A stretch of 64,000 nucleotides of DNA from Aerobium sp039808485. GTDB lineage: Bacteria; Pseudomonadota; Alphaproteobacteria; Rhizobiales; Rhizobiaceae. The position numbers and the translations under genes are program-made. Below the pieces are notes generated by a model. That model made no database searches. It was not told where the DNA came from and was given only the letters and a program-made list of their open reading frames with translations. Shown here one piece after another: positions 42,730 through 51,625 of this stretch (its first letter is position 1; the number at the start of each line of letters is the position of its first letter). The stretch is from NCBI GenBank assembly GCA_039808485.1, contig JBDHTD010000010.1, forward strand, positions 1-64,000, written 5' to 3'.

Positions 42730-45072
42730 GTGGAAGCAGGCGAGGCGAGGGACGTCGACGAGCGCCGGCAGTTCGCCTTGCCGGTCGCCCAGCCGGCCGT
42801 CTTGCCGGCCGTCCTGCCGGCAGCCCGATCGTCCGCGGCTCCTGCCGTAGCCGAGCCGCTGGCGGCGGGCATCGTGCTCTCGGGCCTGCGTCCGTTGCGC
42901 GGCCTGCCGCCGGCGCTGGCGCGGGCGATGGACAGCGAGATCGAGCGCGGCAACGCCTTCCTGTTCGCGCCGGTGTTCATGGCCGGCGGCGCGCTTTCCT
43001 ATTTCACCCTGCGCGGCGAGCCGTCGCTTGCCGTGCTCCTCGTCTGTTTCGCGATGGCCGCGGCGGGTTCGGCAGCGCTCCTGTCGCGGCCGCTCGCGCA
43101 TGCGGCCGTGGTGGCGCTCGCCATGTTCTGCGCCGGCATGCTCGCCGGCAAGGTCGAGACGCTGCGGGCCGCGACCCCGATGCTGGGCGCGGAGATCACC
43201 ACGCGGCTGACCGGCCGGGTGGTGCGGGTCGAGCATCAGGCCACCGGGCGCGTGCGGCTGACGCTCGACGTCGTCGCGACCGAGCGGCCGCGACTGCGCC
43301 ACGCGCCGCAACGCGTGCGCGTCACCGCCCGCGCCGCGCCGGCCGGGCTCGTTCCGGGCGACGCGGTCGAGGGCGTTGTGCGGCTGATGCCCGCTTCGGG
43401 TCCGGTGCGGCCCGAAAGCTACGATTTCGCCTTCGAAAGCTATTTCGCCGGCATCGGCGCGGTCGGGTTCTTCCTGACCCGGCCGGAAGCGGCGGCGCAG
43501 ACCGGCCCGCCTTCATGGCGCGAGCGGCTCGGCGCGTGGGTCGAGACCTGGCGCGGCCGCATCGCTGCCCGCATCGAGGCGCGGGTCGGCGGGCCGGAAG
43601 GGGCGATCGCGGCGGCGCTCGTCACCGGCATCCGCGCCGGCATTCCCGAGGAGATCAACGAGGCGCTGCGCATCGCCGGCCTCTACCACGTCATCTCGAT
43701 CTCCGGGCTGCACATGGCGCTGGTGGCCGGCACGCTGATGGTGAGCCTGCGCGCCGGCTTCGCGCTCGCGCCCTCGTTCTCGATGCGCCGGCCGGTGAAG
43801 AAATACGCCGCCGGCGCCGCGCTTGCCGCCACCGCCTTCTACCTCGCCATGTCGGGCGGCGACGTCGCCGCCCAGCGCAGCTTCATCATGCTCGGCGTCA
43901 TGCTGCTGGCGATGATGTTCGACCGCGCCGCGCTGACCATGCGCAACCTGGCGATCTCGGCGCTGATCATCCTCGTCGTTTCACCGCATGAGGTGATGGG
44001 GCCGTCGTTCCAGATGTCGTTCGCCGCCACCGCCGCCCTGGTCGCGGCCTACGCCGCCTGGCGCGACCGCCGCGCGCGCCGGCCGCGGGCGCGGCAAAGC
44101 AGCGGGGTGCCCGCCGCCATGCTGCGCACCGGCCTGGGCTATGCCGCGGGCCTGTCGATGACCTCGCTCGTCGCCGGCCTCGCCACGGCGCTGTTCACGG
44201 CCTGGCATTTCCAGCAGGTCTCGCCGCTCGGCCTCGTCGCCAACCTGGCCGCCATGCCCGTCGTCTCGGTCGCGGTGATGCCGATGGCGGTGCTGGCGCT
44301 CGCGCTGATGCCCTTCGGCCTCGACGCCGCGCCGCTTTTCGTGATGGGGCAGGGCATCGCCGCGATGAACGCGATCGCGCTGTGGCTGGCCGGGCATTCG
44401 GCCTTCGACGCCACCGGCGCGATCCCGCTCGCGGCGGTGCTGGCGCTGACGGCGGCGCTCGCCGTGCTGACCATGGCGGAGAGCGCGCTGCGCTGGCTGT
44501 CGCTGCCGCTGATCGGCCTCGGCATCGGCCTTCTCGCCGCGCGCGAGCTGCCGGACGCCTTCGCCTTCGAGGACGGCGGCCTCGTCGCGGTGCGGCTCGA
44601 CGACGGCCGCATCGCCGTCAACCGGCCGCGCCCGCGCGCCTTCGTCATGCAGAGCTGGCGGCGGGCCCTGGGCGGCGGCGCGATCGTCCCGCCGCAAAAG
44701 GCGACGGCTCCGGTCGCCGGGCAGGGCTTCGCCTGCCAGGGCGGCCTCTGCCTCGTCGTCCGGGGCGACGGCGCGGCGCTCGCCCATGCCGCCGACGCCG
44801 AGAGCGCGCGCGCCGCCTGCGGCATCGCGCGACTGATCGTCATCGCCGACGCCACGGCCGCGAACCCGTGCGGCGCAGGGCAGGCCATCGTCGTCACCGG
44901 CCGCGATCTCGCCCGGCGGGGCAGCGCCGAGATCCGCTTCGCCGATAGCGGCGCGCGGCCGCGTTTCGCCATCGGCGAACCCTACCGGCCATGGCACGCA
45001 CATCGCGCCTTTGCGCGCGCCGCGCGCGGGCTGGCGCCGTTTCAGCCCCGCCGCGCCGACCAGACCGGATAG
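42730..45072 (+). CDS. comEC: ComEC/Rec2 family DNA-uptake channel protein
   Basis: About 780 residues from a GTG at 42730, preceded by GGAGGGA; the frame is open to 42643 but that part is not conserved. An N-terminal hydrophobic pair plus OB-like DUF4131 region (about 90-230) is followed by the Competence domain with ALVTGIRAGIPEEINEALRIAGLYHVISISGLHMAL and many helices to about 620. The C-terminal 170 residues lack an HxHxDH motif, so no metallo-beta-lactamase domain, as usual in Alphaproteobacteria. Overlaps the convergent P1 peptidase gene by 31 bp. Confidence 0.9.
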   Translation: MEAGEARDVDERRQFALPVAQPAVLPAVLPAARSSAAPAVAEPLAAGIVLSGLRPLRGLPPALARAMDSEIERGNAFLFAPVFMAGGALSYFTLRGEPSLAVLLVCFAMAAAGSAALLSRPLAHAAVVALAMFCAGMLAGKVETLRAATPMLGAEITTRLTGRVVRVEHQATGRVRLTLDVVATERPRLRHAPQRVRVTARAAPAGLVPGDAVEGVVRLMPASGPVRPESYDFAFESYFAGIGAVGFFLTRPEAAAQTGPPSWRERLGAWVETWRGRIAARIEARVGGPEGAIAAALVTGIRAGIPEEINEALRIAGLYHVISISGLHMALVAGTLMVSLRAGFALAPSFSMRRPVKKYAAGAALAATAFYLAMSGGDVAAQRSFIMLGVMLLAMMFDRAALTMRNLAISALIILVVSPHEVMGPSFQMSFAATAALVAAYAAWRDRRARRPRARQSSGVPAAMLRTGLGYAAGLSMTSLVAGLATALFTAWHFQQVSPLGLVANLAAMPVVSVAVMPMAVLALALMPFGLDAAPLFVMGQGIAAMNAIALWLAGHSAFDATGAIPLAAVLALTAALAVLTMAESALRWLSLPLIGLGIGLLAARELPDAFAFEDGGLVAVRLDDGRIAVNRPRPRAFVMQSWRRALGGGAIVPPQKATAPVAGQGFACQGGLCLVVRGDGAALAHAADAESARAACGIARLIVIADATAANPCGAGQAIVVTGRDLARRGSAEIRFADSGARPRFAIGEPYRPWHAHRAFARAARGLAPFQPRRADQTG

Positions 45073-46055
45073 AGGTCTCCTTCCGCCGGCGTCGCCGCGA
45101 AGACGCCGCGCGCGATGGCGCGCGCCATGGTCGCGCCGGCGGCGGCGTAGAGGGCGGCGGCGCTTTCGATGCCGAGCTCGACGCCGCTGGTCCCGGTGGC
45201 CAGCGCGAAGACGAGGTCGCCGTCGGCCGGCGTGTGCGTCGGCCAGATGGCGCGCGCGAAGCCGTCATGGGCCGAGACGGCGAGCCGCTTGGCGGCGGCC
45301 TTGGACAGGCTGGCGTCGGTGGCGACGACGGTGATGGTGGTGGCGCGGCCGGGCAGCGGCCCCTCCTCGAACTTCCAGCGCAGGTCGGTGGCGTCGTCCG
45401 GCAGCGGCGCGGGCAGGCCGAGGCCGCCGAACTCGTCGCCGATCTCGAAGGGGGCGGCCCAGAAATGGGCGCCGCGGCCGACCGTGACCGAGCCGACCGG
45501 ATTGACTGCGGCCAGCGCGCCGACGGTGACGCCGTTGGGCAGGCGGGTCGAGGCCGAGCCGAGGCCGCCCTTCAGGCCGGCGGTCAGCGCGCCGACGCCG
45601 GCGCCGGCCGTGCCGATCTCGAAGTCGAGGCCGGCATTGGCCGCCGCCTCGTGGCCCATCTCGCGATAGGGCGGGTAGCGGCCCCAGCCCTTGTCGCCGC
45701 CATTGATCAGGTCGAACAGGATCGCCGCCGGCACCACCGGCACCAGCGCCGGACCGACCTGGAAGCCGATGCCCTTCTCGCGCAGCGCCGCCTGCACGCC
45801 CGAAGCGGCATCCAGCCCGAAGGCCGAGCCGCCCGACAGCACGAAGCCGTGGAACTCGTGGATCGTGTTGTGCGGCTCCAGCGCGTCGGTCTCGCGGGTT
45901 CCGGGCGCGCCGCCCAGCACCTGGACGGAGGCGACGCAGGGCGCGTCCGGCAGCACGACGGTGACGCCGCTTTTCAGCCGGGCGTCCTGCGCGTTGCCGA
46001 CCCGCAGACCCCCGACATCGGTGATGAGGTTTTTCGGACCGGGAATGAAAGCCAT
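45042..46055 (-). CDS. P1 family (DmpA-like) N-terminal-nucleophile peptidase
   Basis: 337 residues. NLITDVGGLRVGNAQDARLKSG at the start, HEFHGFVLSGGSAFGLDAASGVQAAL, GTAGAGVGALTAGLKGGLGSASTRL with the self-cleavage Gly-Ser (GS in GLGSAS), and VVATDASLSKAAAKRLAVSAHDGFARAI. This family contains the D-aminopeptidase DmpA and beta-peptidyl aminopeptidases, which self-cleave to two chains. No signal peptide. The natural substrate is unknown. It lies 36 bp downstream of the binding-protein gene on the same strand, so possible co-expression. Confidence 0.9.
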   Translation of the reverse strand: MAFIPGPKNLITDVGGLRVGNAQDARLKSGVTVVLPDAPCVASVQVLGGAPGTRETDALEPHNTIHEFHGFVLSGGSAFGLDAASGVQAALREKGIGFQVGPALVPVVPAAILFDLINGGDKGWGRYPPYREMGHEAAANAGLDFEIGTAGAGVGALTAGLKGGLGSASTRLPNGVTVGALAAVNPVGSVTVGRGAHFWAAPFEIGDEFGGLGLPAPLPDDATDLRWKFEEGPLPGRATTITVVATDASLSKAAAKRLAVSAHDGFARAIWPTHTPADGDLVFALATGTSGVELGIESAAALYAAAGATMARAIARGVFAATPAEGDLYPVWSARRG

Positions 46056-46091
46056 GGATGTTTCCCTGTGTCTGTTCCGTTCGGATGAACT

Positions 46092-47171
46092 CTATTCGGC
46101 GGGCACGAACCGCCCGCCGTCGTAGCGATGCAGGACGAAGGGCGATTGCGCCAGGTCGCCCTTGTCGTCGAACGATACCGGCCCGATCACGGTCTCGAAG
46201 CGCCGGCTGGCAAGAACGTCGGCAAGGACGTCGGCGATCGCGCGCCGCTCGTCCGCGGCCAGCCGCCGCGCGGCGATGGCGATCTCGGCCGCCGCCTGGG
46301 CGGGAAGCGTATAGCCCTCGGGCACGATGCCCGCCTCGGCATAGGGCGCGGCCCGATCCCGCGTCAGCCGGTCGGCCGGCTCCGGCGGGGCGATCATCAG
46401 CGTTCCGGCGGCGAGCGGAACCTCGCTTGCCGCGCGCAGCGCCTCGCCACCGGCGAAGAGCATGTCGTGGCCGAGCTGGGCTGCGTCGCGGGCCATGACG
46501 GCGATGTCGTCGCGGTCGCCGCCGACGAAGACGCGGGCCGCGCCAGCCCGCGCCAGCCGGCCGACCAGCCCGATCTGGTTTTCCATCTGCGGCCGGTAGG
46601 TGTCGACGAACACCGGCTTCAGCGCCGCGAGCTCGGCCGCGAGCCTGAGCGATTCGGCAAGCTCCCGGCCGTGGATGGTGCCGTCGTCGACGATGGCGAA
46701 ATGCTCCGCGCGCCACAGCTTCGGCACGATGTCGGCGATGGCCCGCGCCTCGGCGTCGGCGCGCGGCGCCAGCCGCCACACCGGCCAGCCGGTGCGGGCG
46801 CGGCGGTCGGTCAGGCCGTTGGCGCGCACGGCGGGGGTGATGACGGCGATTTGCGCCTCGGCGAGGACGGCAAGCGCCGCCTCGAGCGATTCCTGGCACA
46901 GGAAGCCGACGATCACGGCCGCGCCCGCCGCTTCCAGTTGCCGCGCCGCCGCCCTGCCGCCCTCGGCGCTGCAATCGTCGCCTGCGACCGTGAGGCTCAC
47001 GCCGGCCGCGCGCGCCGCCATCTCCGCGCCGTTGCGCATCTGGCTCCCCAGCACCGCGAACGGCCCGTCGAGCGGCGCGGCAAGGCCGAGGCGCCATTCG
47101 TCAGCCCGTCCGGCAGCCGCGCTCAAGGCGAGCGCGGCTGCCAGAAGCGTCGTTTTGAGGAAGGGCCGCAT
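46092..47171 (-). CDS. Orphan periplasmic binding protein, branched-chain amino acid type
   Basis: 359 residues from the ATG at 47171, with AAAAGG at good spacing. Signal peptide at about 1-26 (MRPFLKTTLLAAALALSAAAGRAD). Then a type I periplasmic-binding fold: WRLGLAAPLDGPFAVLGSQMRNG, VAGDDCSAEGGRAAARQLEAAGAAVIVG, AVITPAVRANGLTDRR, HFAIVDDGTIHGRELAESL. Resembles LivJ-like proteins. No permease or ATPase gene is adjacent, so it may serve a distant transporter or sensor. A degenerate tandem repeat precedes the gene. Confidence 0.85.
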   Translation of the reverse strand: MRPFLKTTLLAAALALSAAAGRADEWRLGLAAPLDGPFAVLGSQMRNGAEMAARAAGVSLTVAGDDCSAEGGRAAARQLEAAGAAVIVGFLCQESLEAALAVLAEAQIAVITPAVRANGLTDRRARTGWPVWRLAPRADAEARAIADIVPKLWRAEHFAIVDDGTIHGRELAESLRLAAELAALKPVFVDTYRPQMENQIGLVGRLARAGAARVFVGGDRDDIAVMARDAAQLGHDMLFAGGEALRAASEVPLAAGTLMIAPPEPADRLTRDRAAPYAEAGIVPEGYTLPAQAAAEIAIAARRLAADERRAIADVLADVLASRRFETVIGPVSFDDKGDLAQSPFVLHRYDGGRFVPAE

Positions 47172-47187
47172 CGTTCGCCTTTTCACG

Positions 47188-47235
47188 GTGGCCCCACGGG
47201 GGCCTGATGGGGTGGCCTCATGGGGGGCCTCCCGG
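47188..47235. repeat. Degenerate tandem repeat upstream of the binding-protein gene
   Basis: GTGGCC(C/T)CA(C/T)GGGGG occurs at 47188 and again at 47212, a 24-bp period that itself looks like two 11-13 bp subunits. It ends 17 bases before the start codon of the minus-strand gene, in or next to its leader. Confidence 0.6.
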
Positions 47236-47350
47236 TCCGACAACTTGGTAAAGGCTGGCGGGGAGGGGCGCAACAGGTTAGGAGCAGCGGCATGCTTGCC
47301 AGCGGCGCCGATGCGCCTGTATGGCACGGGGCGCATGCAGAACGGGTGAA

Positions 47351-47857
47351 ATGGTGCTGAACAAGAACGCTGTCGAAGCGCCGCTCTATCGCGAGGCCAT
47401 GAGCCGTTTCGCGGGCGCGGTGCATGTCGTGACCACCGACGGGCCGCATGGCAGGCGCGGCATGACGATCATCGCCGCGTGCTCCGTGTCCGACGATCCG
47501 CCGACGATCCTCGTCTGCCTGAACCGGATGAAGCCGGAAAACGACTGCTTCGCGCAGAACGGCGTCTTCGCGCTCAACACGCTGGCGCCGGCGCAGCGCG
47601 CGCTGGCCGACGCCTTTTCCGGCCTGACCGGGCTGACGCAGGACGAACGCTTCGCGCTCGGCGAATGGGAAACCGCCTCGTCCGGCGCGCCGGTGCTGCG
47701 CGGCGCGCTCGCCACCTTCGACTGCCATCTGGTCGAGGCCAAGGATTTCGCCACCCACCGCATCCTGTTCGGCCGGGTGACCGGCATCCGCATCGGCGAA
47801 TTCGACGATCCGCTGCTTTACTACCGGCGCGCCTATCGTATCCTCGGCGAGGATTGA
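47351..47857 (+). CDS. Flavin reductase family protein (RutF/HpaC-like)
   Basis: 168 residues from the ATG at 47351. FMN-binding split-barrel: FAGAVHVVTTDGPHGRRGMTIIAACSVSDDPPTILVCLNRMK, ENDCFAQNGVFALNTLAPAQRAL and HRILFGRVTGIRIGE. Closest pattern I recall is RutF, which reduces FMN for the RutA pyrimidine oxygenase, but no rut gene is near. Supplies reduced flavin to some monooxygenase. Short gap to the exported hydrolase gene. Confidence 0.85.
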   Translation: MVLNKNAVEAPLYREAMSRFAGAVHVVTTDGPHGRRGMTIIAACSVSDDPPTILVCLNRMKPENDCFAQNGVFALNTLAPAQRALADAFSGLTGLTQDERFALGEWETASSGAPVLRGALATFDCHLVEAKDFATHRILFGRVTGIRIGEFDDPLLYYRRAYRILGED

Positions 47858-47900
47858 ACGGGGTTCGCCGGACGCAGCGGAAAGGAAGGGAGCCCGGCCG

Positions 47901-48785
47901 ATGAAACGACGCCTCGCCGCCCTGACGGTCCTTGCCGCGGTCGCCGCGCTGGTTACGGCGCAACCCGCCGACGCCGACATGCTCGCCCCCTACAAGGACG
48001 GGCTGTACGCCTATCCGGCGGTGCTGGCGGAAGCCGATGGCGGCCGCCATGTCACGGTCGATTATCGCGAGAGCCGCGACATCGACGGCCGCGACGAAGT
48101 CCCCGAGCGGCGGGTATGGGGCAACTATGTCGATCTCGGCGTCCGGCGGGCGCAGCAGGACCTCGTCGTTGAAACAACGGCCGGGCGCATCGCCCACATC
48201 GCGCTCGGGCGGCAGGAAAAGGCCCGCTTCATCGTCGTCTACCTGCACGGGCAGGGCGGCAGCCGCCGCCAGGGCATGGACGACTTCACCTTCGGCGGCA
48301 ACTTCAACCGCATCAAGAACCTCGCCGCCCGCAACGACGGGCTCTATCTGACGGTCGATTTTCCCGATTTCGGCGCTGGCGGCGCCGGCCGGGTGGCGGC
48401 GCTCGCCGGCCATTACGCCGCCCGTTCGCCCGAGGCCCCGGTCTTCATCGCCTGCGGCTCGATGGGCGGCGGGCTGTGCTGGCGGCTGGCAGACGATGCC
48501 GGCATCGCGCCGCGCCTCGGCGGGCTGCTGCTGCTCGGCTCGCACTGGGACGAGGGCTTTTTCGCCAGCCGCGCCTTCAAGCGCCGGGTGCCGCTGTTCT
48601 TCGGCCATGGCGGCAACGACAAGGTCTATCCGGTCGAAAGGCAGGAAGCGTTCTTCCGCGCGATCCTCAAGCGCGCGCCCGATTATCCGGCCCGCTTCGT
48701 GCGGTTCGAGACCGGAAGCCACGGCACCCCGATCCGCATGGCCGACTGGCGCGCGACGCTTAACTGGATGGCCGCCGACCGCTGA
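47901..48785 (+). CDS. Exported alpha/beta hydrolase
   Basis: 294 residues with signal peptide (about 1-25; MKRRLAALTVLAAVAAL...). Alpha/beta hydrolase core: FIVVYLHGQGGSRRQGMDD (oxyanion loop), FIACGSMGGGLCW (nucleophile Ser in GSMGG), FFGHGGNDKVYPVER (Asp) and FETGSHGTPIRMADW (His). Esterase/phospholipase-type, periplasmic. GGAAGGGAG precedes the ATG. Substrate unknown. Confidence 0.8.
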   Translation: MKRRLAALTVLAAVAALVTAQPADADMLAPYKDGLYAYPAVLAEADGGRHVTVDYRESRDIDGRDEVPERRVWGNYVDLGVRRAQQDLVVETTAGRIAHIALGRQEKARFIVVYLHGQGGSRRQGMDDFTFGGNFNRIKNLAARNDGLYLTVDFPDFGAGGAGRVAALAGHYAARSPEAPVFIACGSMGGGLCWRLADDAGIAPRLGGLLLLGSHWDEGFFASRAFKRRVPLFFGHGGNDKVYPVERQEAFFRAILKRAPDYPARFVRFETGSHGTPIRMADWRATLNWMAADR

Positions 48786-48797
48786 GGTTCCCGCCGG

Positions 48798-49406
48798 TCA
48801 CGGCGCGGGATAGTCGACCAGCACCTGCGGGTTGATCTCGCCGTCATAGGAGGCGTCGACCTCGTAATGGACGAGGCGGAAATTGCCCTCGACGAAGGCC
48901 CAGGAGCCGGAGGAGGACGCATCGCCCATGCCGCGCCACAGCGAATGCGCCGTGATCGCCCGCGCCTCGGGATCGTAGCCGGAATTGACGAGCTGGCCCG
49001 TGGCGGTGAAGCCGGTCACGGTGACGGCCTCGACCTTTTCGTCGCCCTCGCCGGCGTAGCGCACGTCATAGTGCGGCTCGGCGAAATGGAGCGGCGAGAT
49101 CGCGCCCTCGCCGTCGGCGAAATAGTAGACGTGGATCTCGTTATAGGCGCCGCGCAGGCAGAAGAAACGGAACAGATACGCCGTCCGCTCGGGGTCTTCC
49201 GGCGCATCGTAGCTGTAGCGGAAGGCGATGGCGTGGCTTTCCGGCGGGTTGTCCTCGCTTCCCAGCCCGTCGGCGTCGCAGGTCTCGGCCGCCGTCGCCT
49301 CGAACAGCGCCCGGGCCTTGTCCATCGGCGCCTCGCCGGCGGCGTCCTCGGCATGCGTGGCGGTGGCGGTGGCGACGAGAACGAGAGGCAGGAGCCGGCG
49401 CAGCAT
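48798..49406 (-). CDS. Exported protein with DUF1176-like C-terminus
   Basis: 202 residues from the ATG at 49406 (GGAGGGA five bases before). Signal peptide at about 1-20 (LRRLLPLVLVATATATHAED). The rest is acidic and beta-rich; the end, with LWRGMGDASSSGSWAFVEGNFRLVHYEVDASYDGE, resembles the DUF1176 tail. Two Cys could form a disulfide. Function unknown. Converges on the exported hydrolase (12-bp gap). Confidence 0.65.
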   Translation of the reverse strand: MLRRLLPLVLVATATATHAEDAAGEAPMDKARALFEATAAETCDADGLGSEDNPPESHAIAFRYSYDAPEDPERTAYLFRFFCLRGAYNEIHVYYFADGEGAISPLHFAEPHYDVRYAGEGDEKVEAVTVTGFTATGQLVNSGYDPEARAITAHSLWRGMGDASSSGSWAFVEGNFRLVHYEVDASYDGEINPQVLVDYPAP

Positions 49407-49461
49407 GATTCCCTCCATGGAACGCCGGATGGTACGCCGCGCCGCGGGCCGGCGCAAAGCT

Positions 49462-49650
49462 TCAGGATGTCGCAATTCGGGACGGGCGGCGTCCGGCCAT
49501 CTCGCGCGCGATGCGCGGAAAATCGGCCGGCCGGATGCCGATGTCGGCGCGGTCGGCCGGGCTCATCGATTCGAGGAAGGCCAGCGCGTTACGGAAACGG
49601 TCGATCTCATCCGGTCGTGGCCGGGAGAACATTTCGGTGAAGAACCCCAT
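49462..49650 (-). CDS. Small DUF1127-like protein
   Basis: 62 residues from the ATG at 49650 with GGGAG upstream. Contains DRFRNALAFLESMSPADRADIGIRPADFPRIAREMA, close to the DUF1127 pattern (L..L....L.DIG....D) of short alphaproteobacterial proteins; some members affect RNA turnover and phosphate or stress responses in Agrobacterium and Rhodobacter. Stops 55 bp before the upstream end of the DUF1176-like gene. Good candidate despite its size. Confidence 0.75.
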   Translation of the reverse strand: MGFFTEMFSRPRPDEIDRFRNALAFLESMSPADRADIGIRPADFPRIAREMAGRRPSRIATS

Positions 49651-49860
49651 GACAGGCTCCCGTGTGTGACGCCCCTCCCATCGCCGATATAGGTGATTCA
49701 TGGCGATTGTGCAGTGCGGCACGGGCAGGGCTGCCATGCGCCGGCGCGGCATGCGCTTGCGCTGCTCGGCTCATTTGCAGAATGCCCCGAAATCGTCCGG
49801 TTTTGGGAGAAGGTTTTTAACCTGATCGACCTACAGTCCGCCGTGAGGAAACTGCCCCGG

Positions 49861-50346
49861 ATGGAGGTTTCGGTGGGCGCCAAGGCCGAACTGGACTTTA
49901 CCGAATTGCTGGACGAGCTCATCGCCGCCTCGGCCGAGGCGGGCGAGGAGGGCGACGACCAGGCCGCGCCGTCGCTGCGGGTGGACATGCTCGCCCATAT
50001 CGAGCGGCTCCAGGCCCACAGCCGGCCGCTGTTCGCAGACCGGGTTATCGAGGAATATGGCGACAACGCCGGCAGCGGCGCGGGCGCGCGCAAGGCCGAA
50101 ACCGTTCAGCCCGCGCCCGATCTCCAGCCGGCGCTCGACGACCTGTTCTTCCTCGATCCGCAGTCGATCTCGCGCGAGCTCGGCCTCGACGGCCTTACCA
50201 GATCGGAAGACCTCGACCGAGCCCGGCGCGGCTTCGCCATGCGCTACCACCCCGATCGCGTGCCGGAGGAAATGCGGGCGCGCGCCGTGCTGCGGATGCA
50301 GATCGCCAACATGCTGATCGACGAGGCCAAGCGCCGGAAGCGCTGA
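49861..50346 (+). CDS. Soluble protein with divergent C-terminal J domain
   Basis: About 161 residues from the ATG at 49861; the start is uncertain since no strong Shine-Dalgarno is seen and in-frame GTG 49843 or the frame start 49693 are possible. An acidic, helical N-terminal half (LDELIAASAEAGEEGDD) leads to a C-terminal J-like segment: ISRELGLDGLTRSEDLDRARRGFAMRYHPDRVPEE, with the HPD tripeptide. Likely an Hsp70 co-chaperone or a J-like module. Converges on gloA (5 bp). Confidence 0.65.
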   Translation: MEVSVGAKAELDFTELLDELIAASAEAGEEGDDQAAPSLRVDMLAHIERLQAHSRPLFADRVIEEYGDNAGSGAGARKAETVQPAPDLQPALDDLFFLDPQSISRELGLDGLTRSEDLDRARRGFAMRYHPDRVPEEMRARAVLRMQIANMLIDEAKRRKR

Positions 50347-50351
50347 TTCGC

Positions 50352-50792
50352 CTACCAGCTTCCGGTGTTGTCCATCGACGCCCAGGGCTGCGCCTTCGGC
50401 TGGGCCTGACCCTTTTGCAGCAGCTCGATCGAGATGCCGTCGGGCGAGCGGACGAAGGCCATGCGCCCGTCGCGCGGCGGCCGGTTGATGGTGACGCCCT
50501 TGTCCATCAGCCACTGACAGGTGGCGTAGATGTCGTCGACCTCATAGGCGAGATGGCCGAAATTGCGCCCGCCCGCATAGTCCTCGGGGTCCCAGTTGTA
50601 GGTCAGCTCCACCAGCGGCGCCTGGCTGGCGACGCAGGATTCCTCGTCCTGCGGCGCGGCGAGGAAGACGAGCGTGTAGCGCCCTTCCGGGCTTTCGTGG
50701 CGGCGGACTTCCTTCAGGCCGAGCTTGTTGCAGTAGAAATCGAGCGACTCGTCGAGATCTTTGACCCGAACCATGGTGTGGAGATAGCGCAT
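50352..50792 (-). CDS. gloA: Lactoylglutathione lyase (glyoxalase I)
   Basis: 146 residues. Single vicinal-oxygen-chelate module pair with the four metal ligands at expected places: His5 (MRYLHTMVRV), Glu62 (LVELTYNW), His80 (NFGHLAYEV) and Glu123 (ISIELLQ). Converts the methylglyoxal-glutathione hemithioacetal to S-lactoylglutathione. The family's Ni-type enzymes have this length. Divergent from the cold-shock gene, with a 202-bp spacer. Confidence 0.95.
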   Translation of the reverse strand: MRYLHTMVRVKDLDESLDFYCNKLGLKEVRRHESPEGRYTLVFLAAPQDEESCVASQAPLVELTYNWDPEDYAGGRNFGHLAYEVDDIYATCQWLMDKGVTINRPPRDGRMAFVRSPDGISIELLQKGQAQPKAQPWASMDNTGSW

Positions 50793-50994
50793 CGCCTCGG
50801 TGCTCCCAGTTTGCCGTATGTCGATGATATGGCGTGGCGGCGGCGGTTCGACAACCTTCGAAATGCAGCCGAAACATGGCCGCCGGTGGAGGAAATGTTG
50901 AAAAATCAGGCATGGTACTTGCTAACCCACAAAGACGAAGTGCTATTCTGCCTTTCAAGAATCAATCGGGTGGTTGCAGGGAAGGTGCGTCAGG

Positions 50995-51588
50995 ATGGGG
51001 GACAGGGCCTCCGCGCAAGGGCGATATGCGGCCAGTGACGAAGCCTTGAAACCGGACAACGGCGACGAGGCGGCGTTGACGGAGATCTCCGGCGCGATCA
51101 AGTGGTTCGACGTCGCGAAGGGATACGGCTTCATCCTTCCCGACCAGCCGGGCATTGGCGACGTTCTGCTCCATGTCACCTGCCTGCGCCGCGACGGCTT
51201 CCAGACCGCGCTCGAGGGCGCGCGGGTGGTCTGCCTCGTCAGCCGCGGCGAGCGCGGCTTCCAGGCGTTCAAGGTCGTGTCGATGGACAACACCGGCGCG
51301 GTCCATCCGGCCGAGCAGCCGATGCAGCGCACCCATGTCCAGGTCACCGCCGAGAGCGGGCTGGAGCGGGCGCTGGTCAAGTGGTTCAACCGCACCAAGG
51401 GGTTCGGTTTCCTGACCCGCGGCGAGGGCACCGAGGACATCTTCATCCACATGGAGACGCTGCGCCGCTACGGCATCGCCGAGCTGCGTCCGGGCCAGGT
51501 GGTGCTGGTGCGGTTCGGTCATGGCGACAAGGGCCTTATGGCTGCCGAAATTCATCCCGACATAGGCACCCTGCCGGCTTCTCACTGA
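50995..51588 (+). CDS. Tandem cold-shock-domain protein
   Basis: 197 residues from the ATG at 50995 (AGGGAAGG upstream; a TTG at 50974 also in frame). Two cold-shock domains: CSD1 at about 33-100 with AIKWFDVAKGYGFILPD and VLLHV, and CSD2 at about 125-190 with ALVKWFNRTKGFGFLTRGEG and IFIHM. The RNP1/RNP2 aromatic residues are present in both, so both may bind single-stranded nucleic acid. The double form is typical of Alphaproteobacteria, unlike the ~70-residue CspA. Confidence 0.93.
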   Translation: MGDRASAQGRYAASDEALKPDNGDEAALTEISGAIKWFDVAKGYGFILPDQPGIGDVLLHVTCLRRDGFQTALEGARVVCLVSRGERGFQAFKVVSMDNTGAVHPAEQPMQRTHVQVTAESGLERALVKWFNRTKGFGFLTRGEGTEDIFIHMETLRRYGIAELRPGQVVLVRFGHGDKGLMAAEIHPDIGTLPASH

Positions 51589-51625
51589 TCTTGCCTTCCA
51601 ACCCCGGCAGACAGCAGGGTAGGTC

